Assembly (NCBI GenBank): GCA_039808465.1
Contig: JBDHTA010000051.1
Coordinates: forward strand, 1 to 24,751
Direction of reading: 5' to 3'
DNA length: 24,751 nt
From: Metarhizobium sp039808465
Lineage (GTDB): Bacteria > Pseudomonadota > Alphaproteobacteria > Rhizobiales > Rhizobiaceae
In this document: positions 1-8,926 of the stretch, in pieces
How the letters are laid out: the number at the start of each line of letters is the position of its first letter
Position numbering within the stretch: the stretch's first letter is position 1
Position numbers and translations under genes: made by a program
The notes under the pieces: generated by a model
Databases searched by the model: none
Seen by the model: the letters and a program-made list of their open reading frames with translations, nothing else
What the model was told of the DNA's origin: nothing

Positions 1-1202
<1,202 letters not shown>

Positions 1203-1266
1203 GGTTGCGCCATATAGCAGCGACCACGCCGACCGCCTAGCCGGAAGTCGCTGCAAATTGCATTAA

Positions 1267-1288
1267 ATAAGCGGCTTTTGCCGTTTAT
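1267..1288 (-). terminator. Possible weak terminator after the GNAT gene
   Basis: ATAAGCGGC (1267-1275) pairs with GCCGTTTAT (1280-1288) around a TTTT loop, with one mismatch. The stem includes the TAA stop of the minus-strand acetyltransferase. On the minus strand it is followed by TTTAATGCAATTT, which is only moderately T-rich. This could separate the acetyltransferase transcript from lepA, but it is weak. Confidence 0.35.
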
Positions 1289-1878
1289 GTCCTGAGATCG
1301 CGGATCCAGAAGGAGAGCGGTTTCGGGCTTTCAACCTCCTCGTCGAGATCGCGCCATGTGAAGGTGGTGGCAAGCTCCGGATGGTGGCGGTAGCCGCGCT
1401 TTTCCCAGAAGGCGTTGAGCGGCACGTAACCGGCGGGGCGGCGCGGATGGTTTTCCGGACGCTCGACGGCGCAGAAGGCGCACAGATCGAGGCCGAGCTT
1501 TCTCGCCTGCGCCTCGCGCCCGGCAAAGAAGGCCACACCCGCCCCCTGCCCGCGATAGTGCGGCAACAGCACGCTTTCGCCGAAATAGAAGAACAGGCCG
1601 GGATCGATCCCGGCGGCCAGGAACGGCGCCTTCACCTCCGCCGTTTCCATCGCCATCGGCATGCCGGTGGCAGCGCCCACCACCTCACCGCCATCGAAGG
1701 CGATGACGAAGACGGAGCCTTGCGAGCGCGCATAGGTGGAGAGGTAGGTTCGCTCGTAATCGAGGTCGCCGTCATAGAGATAGGGGAAGGCGCGGAACAC
1801 GGTGATGCGCAGCCGCGCGAGGTCGTCGAAATAGCTGACAGCATCGGCGCCGGAGAAGGATTCGATTTTCAGGCTCAT
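1285..1878 (-). CDS. GNAT family N-acetyltransferase
   Basis: Predicted 197-residue acetyl-CoA-dependent N-acetyltransferase; the substrate cannot be told. A GNAT core is visible: the strand SVFVIAFDGGEVVGAATG (residues 55-72), then FGESVLLPHYRGQGAG (99-114), whose RGQGAG part is the pyrophosphate-binding loop of acetyl-CoA, followed by the helix FFAGREAQARKLG. The N-terminal part has the pattern LARLRITVFRAFPYLYDGD, seen in a subset of rhizobial GNAT proteins. ATG at 1878 is preceded by GGAT. It lies divergently from the NTF2-like gene at 2011, with a palindromic repeat in the shared intergenic space, and upstream of lepA in the same direction. Confidence 0.85.
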   Translation of the reverse strand: MSLKIESFSGADAVSYFDDLARLRITVFRAFPYLYDGDLDYERTYLSTYARSQGSVFVIAFDGGEVVGAATGMPMAMETAEVKAPFLAAGIDPGLFFYFGESVLLPHYRGQGAGVAFFAGREAQARKLGLDLCAFCAVERPENHPRRPAGYVPLNAFWEKRGYRHHPELATTFTWRDLDEEVESPKPLSFWIRDLRT

Positions 1879-1892
1879 GAATTATCCGTCTG

Positions 1893-1946
1893 TTTTCGTG
1901 CAGCTTCCGGCGCAAAACCGCTCACACTTTTGCTGGAATTGCTCTA
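1893..1946 (+). repeat. Palindromic intergenic element, copy A
   Basis: First of three related elements (others at 17819-17868 and 21022-21079). The core CGCAAAACCGCT is at 1911-1922, followed by CACACTTTTGC at 1923-1933. The flanks form an imperfect dyad: left arm AGCTTCCGGCGCAAAA, right arm TTTTGCTGGAATTGCT. It ends 64 bases before the start of the NTF2-like gene and lies in the divergent space between that gene and a GNAT gene. It looks like a dispersed rhizobial palindromic repeat or a regulatory module. Confidence 0.65.
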
Positions 1947-2010
1947 GTGTCGCCGCCGGTTATACCGTTGCCATCGACAACATCCAAGCACAGACAAGAG
2001 GAGACCACCC

Positions 2011-2409
2011 ATGTCCGCAGCCGACACCATCCGCGCCTATTACGACGCCTTCAACGCGCAGGACATGGACGCCTTCCTGGCGCTTCTGGATGAAAACGTG
2101 GAGCACGACATCAATCAGGGCGAACGCCAGACCGGCAAGGCGGCCTTTGCCAAATTCATGCAGCACATGAACCGCTGCTACCGCGAAACCCTGACCGACA
2201 TGGTGATCATGGCGAGCGGCGACAACCGCGGCGCGGCGGAATTCACCGTCAACGGCGAATATCTCGTCACCGACGAGGGCCTGCCGGAAGCCAACGGCCA
2301 GACCTACACCCTGCCCGCGGGCGCTTTCTTCGAGATCAGGGACGGCAAGGTCGCCCGCATCACCAATTACTACAACCTCAACGACTGGATCGCGCAGGTC
2401 AACGGCTGA
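2011..2409 (+). CDS. NTF2-like / SnoaL-type protein (ketosteroid isomerase-related)
   Basis: A 132-residue protein with the cone-shaped NTF2-like fold pattern. The N-terminal helix is ADTIRAYYDAFNAQDMDAFL (residues 4-23), then LLDENVEHDINQGERQTGKAAFAKFM, and the C-terminal strands run from AGAFFEIRDGKVARITNYYNL to the end. This layout fits the ketosteroid isomerase-related family TIGR02096. Members bind or isomerise small hydrophobic molecules, but most are uncharacterised and no substrate can be assigned. ATG at 2011 has a strong AGAGGAG eight bases upstream. A GNAT gene follows after 16 bases, so the two are probably co-transcribed. The palindromic element copy A lies upstream. Confidence 0.85.
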   Translation: MSAADTIRAYYDAFNAQDMDAFLALLDENVEHDINQGERQTGKAAFAKFMQHMNRCYRETLTDMVIMASGDNRGAAEFTVNGEYLVTDEGLPEANGQTYTLPAGAFFEIRDGKVARITNYYNLNDWIAQVNG

Positions 2410-2425
2410 CGGGAAGCGCATCGCC

Positions 2426-2944
2426 ATGCCCACCGTCCGCCGTCTCGATGCGCAGGAAGCCATCGCCAGCCTGCCCGCCTTGTGCGCCATTCTGGCCGAT
2501 TGCGTCGAGGGCGGCGCGTCGGTGGGGTTCATGTCGCCGTTTGCGCCCGCCGACGCCGAACCCTACTGGCTCGGCGTTACGGCGGCGGCGGAGCGTGGCG
2601 AGGTGCTGCTGTTTGCCGCCGAACTGGATGGCGAGATGGTCGGCACCGTGCAGATCGGCTTTTCGCTGAAGCCCAACCAGCCGCACCGCGCCGACCTGAT
2701 GAAGCTGCTCGTGCATCGCAAGGCGCGCGGGCGCGGCCTGTCGAAACTCTTGATGCGCATGGCCGAGACCGAGGCGGCGCGTCTGGGCCGCAGCCTGCTG
2801 GTGCTGGATACCGCCACCGGCGATCCCGCCGAAGCGCTTTACGAAAAGCTCGGCTGGCAGCGCTGCGGCGTCATTCCGGGCTACGCCCTGTTTCCCGATG
2901 GCCGCCCCTGCGACACCGCCATCTTCTGCAAGCAGATCGGCTGA
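2426..2944 (+). CDS. GNAT family N-acetyltransferase
   Basis: A 172-residue acetyltransferase with a full GNAT core: LFAAELDGEMVGTVQIGFSL (62-81), then LMKLLVHRKARGRGLSKLLM (91-110), where RKARGRGLSKLL is the Q/RxxGxG/A acetyl-CoA loop and helix. The strand LLVLDTATGDPAEALYEKLGW (124-144) is the motif B region, with the family's Asn/Asp...Ala..LYEKLGW signature. The substrate is unknown. It sits between an NTF2-like gene 16 bases upstream and an acetylpolyamine amidohydrolase 90 bases downstream. An enzyme that adds acetyl groups next to one that removes them from polyamines suggests, without proof, an amine acetylation role. Distinct from the GNAT at 1285-1878. Confidence 0.88.
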   Translation: MPTVRRLDAQEAIASLPALCAILADCVEGGASVGFMSPFAPADAEPYWLGVTAAAERGEVLLFAAELDGEMVGTVQIGFSLKPNQPHRADLMKLLVHRKARGRGLSKLLMRMAETEAARLGRSLLVLDTATGDPAEALYEKLGWQRCGVIPGYALFPDGRPCDTAIFCKQIG

Positions 2945-3034
2945 ACCCTTGCGAGATCTGGCCGCTTGCGCCGGACGCGCGAACAAGGCTAGGGTCCGGT
3001 TTGATCAAATTCTTGTCGAGGGAGAGGATAAGGC

Positions 3035-4060
3035 ATGCGCGTGATCTATTCCGAGGACCATAAGCTCCGGGACGCCAAGACGGAACTGCATGGCGGTCTT
3101 CTGGTGAAGCCGTTCGAAGGGCCGTTCCGGGCGGAATGGATCCTGCAAGCCGTGAAGGAGGAAGGTTTCACGGATGTCGCCGCGCCGGATTCCTACAGCC
3201 TCGAAACCGCTGAAAAGGTGCACGACCCGGAGTTTCTGAGCTTCCTCGAAACCGTCTGGGACCGCTGGGTGGCCGAAGGCTATGAGGGCGAGGTGATCCC
3301 GACCGCCATCCCCTATCGCCGCGCCCGCCAGAAGAAGCCGAACCAGATCGACGGCCTTGTCGGCTATTACGCCAACGCGCTGGAAACGGCGATCACCGAG
3401 GGCACCTACAAGGCGGCGGTTTCCTCGATGAATGTGGCGCTGACCGGCGTCGACTGGATCAATGCCGGCAACCGCTTCTGCTTCTCGCTCTGCCGCCCGC
3501 CCGGCCATCACGCCGGGATCGATCTCTATGGCGGCTATTGCTTCATCAACAATGCGGCGGTGGCCGCGCAGCGCTTCCTCGATCACGGCGCAAAGCGCGT
3601 CGCCATCCTCGATGTCGACTTCCACCACGGCAACGGCACGCAGGATATCTTCTACAAGCGCGGCGACGTGCTGTTCGCCTCGCTGCATGGCGATCCCGTC
3701 GAAGCCTTCCCCTATTTCCTCGGCTTTACCGACGAGACCGGCGAAGGGGCGGGCGAAGGCCTGAACCACAATTACCCGATGCCGCCGGGCACCGCCTGGG
3801 ATGTGTGGTCGGCAGCCCTCGACGACGCGCTGGCCAAGATCAAGGCCTTCGGCGCGGAAGCCATCGTGCTGTCGCTCGGCGTCGATACGTTCGAGCGCGA
3901 CGCGATCTCCTTCTTCAAGCTGAAGACGCCCGATTACATCACCATGGGCGAGCGGGTCGCGAAATCCGGCCTGCCGGTTCTGGTCTGCCTCGAAGGCGGC
4001 TACGGCGTCAACGAGATCGGCATCAACACCGCCAATGTGCTGAAGGGGCTTGAGGCCTAA
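3035..4060 (+). CDS. aphA: Acetylpolyamine amidohydrolase (histone deacetylase family)
   Basis: Zinc (or iron) dependent deacetylase of the arginase/deacetylase fold, expected to hydrolyse N-acetylputrescine, N-acetylcadaverine or other acetylpolyamines in the cytoplasm. Visible motifs are RPPGHHA (154-160), DVDFHHGNGTQ (193-203), LSLGVDTFERD (279-289) and EGGYG (320-324). Metal ligands would be D195, H197 and D284, with catalytic H158, H159 and Y323. These are the numbers I recall for the Mycoplana ramosa enzyme, and the 341-residue length also agrees, so this is probably an ortholog rather than a generic deacetylase. The N-terminal 80-100 segment could be the dimer loop that restricts entry to the active site. 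Start ATG has GGAGAGG upstream. An RhtA-like exporter follows after 33 bases. Confidence 0.92.
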   Translation: MRVIYSEDHKLRDAKTELHGGLLVKPFEGPFRAEWILQAVKEEGFTDVAAPDSYSLETAEKVHDPEFLSFLETVWDRWVAEGYEGEVIPTAIPYRRARQKKPNQIDGLVGYYANALETAITEGTYKAAVSSMNVALTGVDWINAGNRFCFSLCRPPGHHAGIDLYGGYCFINNAAVAAQRFLDHGAKRVAILDVDFHHGNGTQDIFYKRGDVLFASLHGDPVEAFPYFLGFTDETGEGAGEGLNHNYPMPPGTAWDVWSAALDDALAKIKAFGAEAIVLSLGVDTFERDAISFFKLKTPDYITMGERVAKSGLPVLVCLEGGYGVNEIGINTANVLKGLEA

Positions 4061-4093
4061 GGCCCAGGCTCAAACGTTTCCGGGGGGAAAAAC

Positions 4094-4975
4094 GTGGAAA
4101 AGGTCGAGATGCCCGGCAAGCCGGTGACGGCGCCGGGCGGCGGGATGATGCTCGGCACGGTGATGTGCCTTGCCTCGATGGCGAGCATCCAGTTCGGTTC
4201 GGCGCTGTCGGAACCGGCGCTGGCCCTGCATGGGGCGGCGGGCACGACATGGCTGCGGCTGATCTTCGCGGCGCTGATCCTGCTTGTCATCGTGCGCCCG
4301 CGTCTTTTCGCCTACAGCGCCCGGCAATGGGCGATGGCGCTGATGCTGGGCGCGACCACCACCTTCATGACGACCTGCTTCTTTTCGGCGATGCAGCGCA
4401 TTCCGCTGGGGCTGGCCGTCGCCATCGATTTCCTCGGGCCGCTGACGGTGGCGACGCTGGGCTACGGCTTCGGCTGGCGGCTGGTCTGGCCGCTCGCCGC
4501 CGGTCTCGGCGTGCTGCTGCTGTCCCATGACGGCGAGGGCTGGGTCGGCAACCTGCCGGGCGTGCTGTTCGCCTTCGGGGCGGCGACCGGCTGGGGCACC
4601 TATATCATCCTGACCAAGAAGGTGGGCGCGGCCTTCAAGGGCATGGAGGGGCTGGCGATCTCGCTGACCGCCGCCGCTCTCGTCGCGACGCCCTTCGGCA
4701 TGTCGCCGGGGCTATCGGGGCTGACGCTGGAGGGGCTCGCCATGATGACCGGCCTGGCCATCCTCGTGCCGCTTCTGCCCTATACGCTGGAAATGAAGGC
4801 GCTGCGGCAGATGCCGACCTCGACCTTCGGCATTCTGATGAGCCTCGAACCGGCCTTCGGCGCGCTTGCGGGCTTCCTGATCCTCACCCAGCCGATGACC
4901 GCCCTGCAAATGAGCGGCACGGCGCTGGTGGTGCTGGCCAGCATCGGCGCGACGGTGATGGGGGAAAAGGCGTAG
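4094..4975 (+). CDS. rhtA: EamA/DMT family exporter, RhtA-like
   Basis: A 293-residue inner-membrane protein of the drug/metabolite transporter superfamily, with two EamA repeats and about ten hydrophobic helices. Segments such as QRIPLGLAVAIDFLGPLTVATLG, PYTLEMKALRQMPTSTFGILMSLEPAFGALAG and ATGWGTYIILTKKVG match the threonine/homoserine exporter RhtA subgroup. The substrate is therefore predicted to be an amino acid or amine efflux cargo, but this is not certain. The start is taken as GTG at 4094, after GGGGGGAAAAAC; ATG at 4109 is an alternative in the same frame. It follows the deacetylase by 33 bases and ends one base before the convergent nadV stop, with no terminator between them. Confidence 0.82.
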   Translation: MEKVEMPGKPVTAPGGGMMLGTVMCLASMASIQFGSALSEPALALHGAAGTTWLRLIFAALILLVIVRPRLFAYSARQWAMALMLGATTTFMTTCFFSAMQRIPLGLAVAIDFLGPLTVATLGYGFGWRLVWPLAAGLGVLLLSHDGEGWVGNLPGVLFAFGAATGWGTYIILTKKVGAAFKGMEGLAISLTAAALVATPFGMSPGLSGLTLEGLAMMTGLAILVPLLPYTLEMKALRQMPTSTFGILMSLEPAFGALAGFLILTQPMTALQMSGTALVVLASIGATVMGEKA

Positions 4976-4976
4976 C

Positions 4977-6371
4977 TTACAGCGCGGGCACGAAGCGCGC
5001 CCGCTCCTTCACCTCCTCGAAGCTCCAGTCGGACAGCAGCCTGCCGTTTTTCCAGACGGGCTTCAGCGCATTCTCGCGCCCGCCCAGTTCCTCCAGCGCG
5101 ATGCCGGCGAGATCGCCCATCTGCTCGGTGACGGCGACGCGGCCGTTGCGCGAGGCTTTTTCGCGCATGGTGGCGGGGCGCTTGGCGATGCCGTGCCACA
5201 TGCCCGCCTCGTCCTGCCGGGCATTGGCCTTCATGGTGAAGGAATAGCTGTCGCGGGTCACCTTCTGCATCAGGCCGGAGCCGATGCCGAAGCGGATATT
5301 CTCGGCGGAAAAGCCCATGCCTTCCAGCCGCCCGAGGATCATCGCCATATCCTGCCCGGAAGCGCCATCGCCCTGCAACACCTCCACCGGCGCGTCGATG
5401 ACCTTGTACCCCTTGCCATTCAATCGCGTGCCAAAAGCATAGGCGAGCTGCGCCACCGCCTGCACCGGCGTATCGACGGGATCGCCGCTGTCGGGGCGCA
5501 CGATCAGCCTGCCGCCGATGGATTTCACCTTGTCCTTCAGCGCCCGGCCCCAGAGTTCGCTCAGCGCATTGGCGATGTCGTAGCTGTCGGAGACCACCGA
5601 AAATTCACCGTCGCCGAACAGGTCGAGCATGCGGCGGTAGGCGTCCGCCTCGCGCTCCTGCCCCCAGGCGGTGATCGTCGCGTGCTCGGAAGCCGGATAG
5701 GAGGTTGCCGCCATCGGCGCGCCGTAGAAGCGCCGGGCGTTGAGGATGCCCGACAGCGTATCCGACAGCGAGAAATAGAGAAGATGCGCCGCCCCGCCCA
5801 GCCCCGCCTGCTCCGCGCATGTGGCCGCGCGCGCCCCGAAATCGTGCAGGCGCGTCGGCAGCAGCGCGAAGGGCTGCTCGCAGGTCTTTTCCAGATGCGG
5901 CATCAGCGTTTCGCACAGGCGCCGCGCATGGCTCGCCACGCTCGACGGATACCAGACGGCGCGCAGCAGCGCGGTTTCGATATAGGTCGTGACCCAGGCA
6001 TGCTCGGGATCGGTATTGACCAGTTGCAGCAGCGGCACGCCGCGCCGCACCACCGTTCCCTCCGGCAGCGCCTCGATCGCCAGCGGCAGGAAGCCGCCAT
6101 GGCGCTCGACGATATCCAGCCAGCCGTGACGGTTGAAGGGCAGGCCGTGCGAGGCCGAAACCTCCGCCGCCTCCATCACGTCGAGCTTGGTGACCGGGCG
6201 GGAGAGATAGTCCTTCAGGAACATCTGGAGGCCGAAGAACACCACCTCGGGGCGCTGCGAATGGCCGCGCGGCTCGATATAGGCCGAGACCGCCTGCGTT
6301 CCCGGCGGATATTGCAGGAAATGCGAGAGCTTGTAGCTGTCGGTGTTCAGGATCGGATTGATCGCGGTCAT
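4977..6371 (-). CDS. nadV: Nicotinamide phosphoribosyltransferase
   Basis: Converts nicotinamide and PRPP to nicotinamide mononucleotide, a one-step NAD salvage route. The 464-residue length fits the NAMPT/NadV family. Visible motifs are NTDSYKLSHFLQYP (9-22), HDFGAR (176-181), SLSDTLSG (201-208), YPASEHATITAWG (225-237) with the phosphohistidine candidate H230, RPDSGDP (292-298), LQGDG (332-336) and FGIGSGLMQKVTRDSYSF (361-378). D204 occupies the place of the Asp that gives human NAMPT its preference for nicotinamide over nicotinate. The FGIGSG loop replaces the usual glycine-rich FGxGGG. The start is the ATG at 6371. It is convergent with the exporter gene and appears monocistronic. Confidence 0.9.
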   Translation of the reverse strand: MTAINPILNTDSYKLSHFLQYPPGTQAVSAYIEPRGHSQRPEVVFFGLQMFLKDYLSRPVTKLDVMEAAEVSASHGLPFNRHGWLDIVERHGGFLPLAIEALPEGTVVRRGVPLLQLVNTDPEHAWVTTYIETALLRAVWYPSSVASHARRLCETLMPHLEKTCEQPFALLPTRLHDFGARAATCAEQAGLGGAAHLLYFSLSDTLSGILNARRFYGAPMAATSYPASEHATITAWGQEREADAYRRMLDLFGDGEFSVVSDSYDIANALSELWGRALKDKVKSIGGRLIVRPDSGDPVDTPVQAVAQLAYAFGTRLNGKGYKVIDAPVEVLQGDGASGQDMAMILGRLEGMGFSAENIRFGIGSGLMQKVTRDSYSFTMKANARQDEAGMWHGIAKRPATMREKASRNGRVAVTEQMGDLAGIALEELGGRENALKPVWKNGRLLSDWSFEEVKERARFVPAL

Positions 6372-6420
6372 GGGCTTGAATCCCGGCGGTTGAGGGATGC
6401 GGGCGGCTTTGCGCCAGCGG

Positions 6421-6460
6421 TTACACTTTATTAACCAAGCAATATTAAATTAAGCGTTAA
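6421..6460 (+). promoter_or_regulatory. AT-rich promoter-like segment with four TTAA words
   Basis: This is the main AT-rich stretch of the 280-base space between nadV (minus) and the unknown acidic gene (plus). TTACAC (6421-6426), a 16-base spacer and TATTAA (6443-6448) could form a plus-strand sigma-70 promoter about 200 bases before that gene. TTAA occurs at 6431, 6445, 6450 and 6457. The spacings are 10, 8 and 3 bases, so none gives the TTAA-N7-TTAA full CtrA site. Confidence 0.35.
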
Positions 6461-6651
6461 TGGAAGCGCGCTTGCGCCAGGGCGAAGCGCATCCCAAGCC
6501 GAAGCATTCATCGATGCCATGAGGCATGACGCAGCCAGCTTGCCCCGCCGACCGGGGGCGCTGAGAAAGACGCGACGGAATGCGACGGGCCGCATGAGTG
6601 GCCCTTTGTTGGACCTGTTTCAACCGTCATTTTCTTTTCAGGGAGCCGCCG

Positions 6652-8838
6652 ATGCTGCCTCCGCTTCGTTCGACATCCGGTTCCGGCTCGTCGTTCCAGA
6701 ACCATTCCACCCTCGCCTCCGGCGGCCATCAGGCCGCGCAGGCCGCCTACAAGGTCCAGCTCGTCGACTGGAAGGGCGATTCCAATTCCAGTTCGGCCGG
6801 AAAGCTGAACGTGCTGCTGCTGGCCGGGCGCGAGCGCATCGCCGATCACCTGTCGATGCTGGCCGATGCCGTCGGCGAGGCCATCGGCCTGCCGCGCCGC
6901 GAGGGCGAAGGCAGCGGCGATTACGTCCTGCGGCTGGCCGAAGCCGTCTCGCGGCTCGGGCCGCGCCAGCGCGCCGAGGTGGAGCGCCAGCTCAATCTCG
7001 TCGTGCAGGGCCTGAAACTGCGCTTCCTGTTCGAAGCCTTCAGCAATCCCGCCGGGCCGCAGGCGGCGCGCATCGTCGCCTATATGGAAACCGCCCGCTA
7101 CAAGGATCGCGATCTCGCCGCCCGCTCGGTCGTCACCTCCTACCGCCAGAACGACGGCACCGGAACCGGCCAGCCGGCGGCGCCCGCCGCTTCCCCGGCC
7201 GCGAGTCAGCCCGCACCGGCTCCCGCACCCAGAAATGCCGAGCCTATGCCGCGCCAGATGGCGGCGCAGACGCCGGTGCGCGACGCCACGGCTTCTTCCG
7301 GCCAGTCCGAACCGGATGCGCCAGCTTCGGCCGAACCGGCAAAGGTGACGGCCGATGCCAGCGCCCCGGCCAAGCCGGAAACCAAAGCGGACAGCAGGAC
7401 CGAGACCAAAGCCGCAGACCGGGCTGGCGTTGCGGTTGAGACTAAGACTGAGAACGAGGCCGGTGCCGAGGCTGAATCCAGGTTTGAGGTTGAAATCCGG
7501 GCCGAAACCGGACCGGAAACCGAAGCATCGTCCTCCAGCCTTGCCGAAGCCGCCGGGGCGGAGACAGAGGTTGACGCCGGGGCCGAAACCGATGACGGCA
7601 TCGACGCCCGCAGCCTGCAAACGCTGCTGCGCCGCGCCTTCGAAGGCGGCGACAATGGCGATGCCGCCATCGAGGCGAAAGCGACCGCCGAGCTTCTGTC
7701 GGTGGAAAAAGAGGAGAGAAATCTTCCCGCCGATCCCGCCGACGATCCGCTGCCTTTCGAGGATCCGGATCTGGCCGGATACGAGATGGAAGACGCAGAC
7801 CCGGCCGAACGCCGCGCCCCCGAAGGCCGCACGCCGCTGCGCGCCTGGAATGGCGAGACGCCCGCAGCCGCGCGCCAGCTTGCCGGACGCGCCGCGCAGG
7901 CGGCAATGGCGCGGCCGCAGGCCATGCCGGACGCGCAGGCCCCGGCGCGGCCTTCGCCCGCCGCCGCCCCATCGCGGGCCAGCGCGCTTTCCGCCAGCGT
8001 TCTTTCCACCAGCACCCTCGTCACCAGCGCCAGCGCCGCCATCATCGCCCGCGCGCCAGCCCCTGCCGTCCGCACGCCGTCGCATGGCGCCGACACCAGG
8101 CTCGAGCCAACGCTTTTCACCCTCAAGGGCTGGAAGGAAACCGAGGTCGAGGCCAAGGACATCGCCATGGCCTATGAAGCCATCGTCGAGGATGGCGAGG
8201 AAGCCCAGACCCTGCTGCGCAACAAGGCGGCGGTGAAACCGGATGGCGAGACCGCAAGGCCCGCGGAGCCGCAGGCGCCGCAACCGGACGCCGTGACGGA
8301 GGACTGGCAGCCTTCGCTGCTGCGCGCCCAGCCGAAAAACGGCGAAGCGCGGCAGCCCCTCGCGCCGCAGCCGGAAAGTCACGCGGCGGACATTACCGCC
8401 GAAGCCATTCCCGGCGACGATGCCGACCCGATCTACGATCCGCTGAGCGCCACCGGCCACACGGCGCAGGAAGCGGAAGACACCCTGCCCGCCCGCGCCG
8501 CCGCCCCTGCGCCGGAAAAGGCGGCAGCCGAAGCCGCGCAGCCGAAAGCCGTGCCGCCCGCCGTCATCGAGCGGCAGGCGCTCGCCCAGCTTCTGCCAGC
8601 CGCGCGCGACATGGTGCCGCTGGCGCTGGCGCCCGTCAGCCTGCGCGACGACGAATTCACCGAGGAGACGCAGCTCGACGGCCGCCCGTTCCAGCGCGAC
8701 GACGAGGAGCAGGAGGACGCCCGCGAGCAGGACGGCAGGCAGCAGGACGCCCGTGAGAATGCCGCCGCGGCCATCGAGGAGGAAGAGGACGGCGACGCCG
8801 CCTATGAGCTTTATCAGCGTATGGCGAACTGGACCTGA
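6652..8838 (+). CDS. Unknown 728-residue acidic, Ala/Glu-rich protein
   Basis: Not recognised. Residues 32-166 look like a folded, mainly helical domain (KLNVLLLAGRERIADHLSML, YVLRLAEAVSRLGPRQRAEV, GLKLRFLFEAFSNPAGPQ, MKeyed by VAYMETARYKDRDLAAR). From about 170 onward the protein is low-complexity. It is rich in Ala, Pro, Glu and Thr, with a dense AE/ET-rich block near 240-330, helical patches (DARSLQTLLRRAFEGGDNGD, LFTLKGWKETEVEAKDIAMA), and an acidic tail ending ELYQRMANWT. No signal peptide or membrane helix is seen. ATG at 6652 after GGGAG is preferred over an in-frame GTG at 6598 that lacks a good Shine-Dalgarno. It is convergent to rpsA across a shared terminator. A FliK-like or scaffold role was considered but has no motif support. 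Confidence 0.7.
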   Translation: MLPPLRSTSGSGSSFQNHSTLASGGHQAAQAAYKVQLVDWKGDSNSSSAGKLNVLLLAGRERIADHLSMLADAVGEAIGLPRREGEGSGDYVLRLAEAVSRLGPRQRAEVERQLNLVVQGLKLRFLFEAFSNPAGPQAARIVAYMETARYKDRDLAARSVVTSYRQNDGTGTGQPAAPAASPAASQPAPAPAPRNAEPMPRQMAAQTPVRDATASSGQSEPDAPASAEPAKVTADASAPAKPETKADSRTETKAADRAGVAVETKTENEAGAEAESRFEVEIRAETGPETEASSSSLAEAAGAETEVDAGAETDDGIDARSLQTLLRRAFEGGDNGDAAIEAKATAELLSVEKEERNLPADPADDPLPFEDPDLAGYEMEDADPAERRAPEGRTPLRAWNGETPAAARQLAGRAAQAAMARPQAMPDAQAPARPSPAAAPSRASALSASVLSTSTLVTSASAAIIARAPAPAVRTPSHGADTRLEPTLFTLKGWKETEVEAKDIAMAYEAIVEDGEEAQTLLRNKAAVKPDGETARPAEPQAPQPDAVTEDWQPSLLRAQPKNGEARQPLAPQPESHAADITAEAIPGDDADPIYDPLSATGHTAQEAEDTLPARAAAPAPEKAAAEAAQPKAVPPAVIERQALAQLLPAARDMVPLALAPVSLRDDEFTEETQLDGRPFQRDDEEQEDAREQDGRQQDARENAAAAIEEEEDGDAAYELYQRMANWT

Positions 8839-8866
8839 TTCCCGGCAACCAGGACCGGCATCCATG

Positions 8867-8906
8867 AAAAAACCCGCCGCGATGGTCTCGCGGCGGGTTT
8901 CCTGTT
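8867..8906. terminator. Bidirectional Rho-independent terminator
   Basis: A perfect 13-bp stem, AAACCCGCCGCGA (8870-8882) with TCGCGGCGGGTTT (8888-8900), closes a five-base loop. Six A's (8867-8872) lie on the left, giving TTTTTT on the minus strand for rpsA. TTTCCTGTTTT lies on the right for the plus-strand gene that ends at 8838. It sits midway between the two convergent stop codons. Confidence 0.9.
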
Positions 8907-8926
8907 TTCACAGGATTTGCGGCCGA

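Noticed and set aside
6431..6460. CtrA binding site upstream of the unknown acidic gene
   Set aside because: There are four TTAA words, but no pair has the N7 spacing of the full site.
6508..8865. A 785-codon open frame antisense to the unknown acidic gene
   Set aside because: Its translation is Gly/Arg-rich with no domain, and it lacks a ribosome-binding site. High GC at third positions keeps such antisense frames open. The plus-strand frame has a Shine-Dalgarno and a plausible folded domain.
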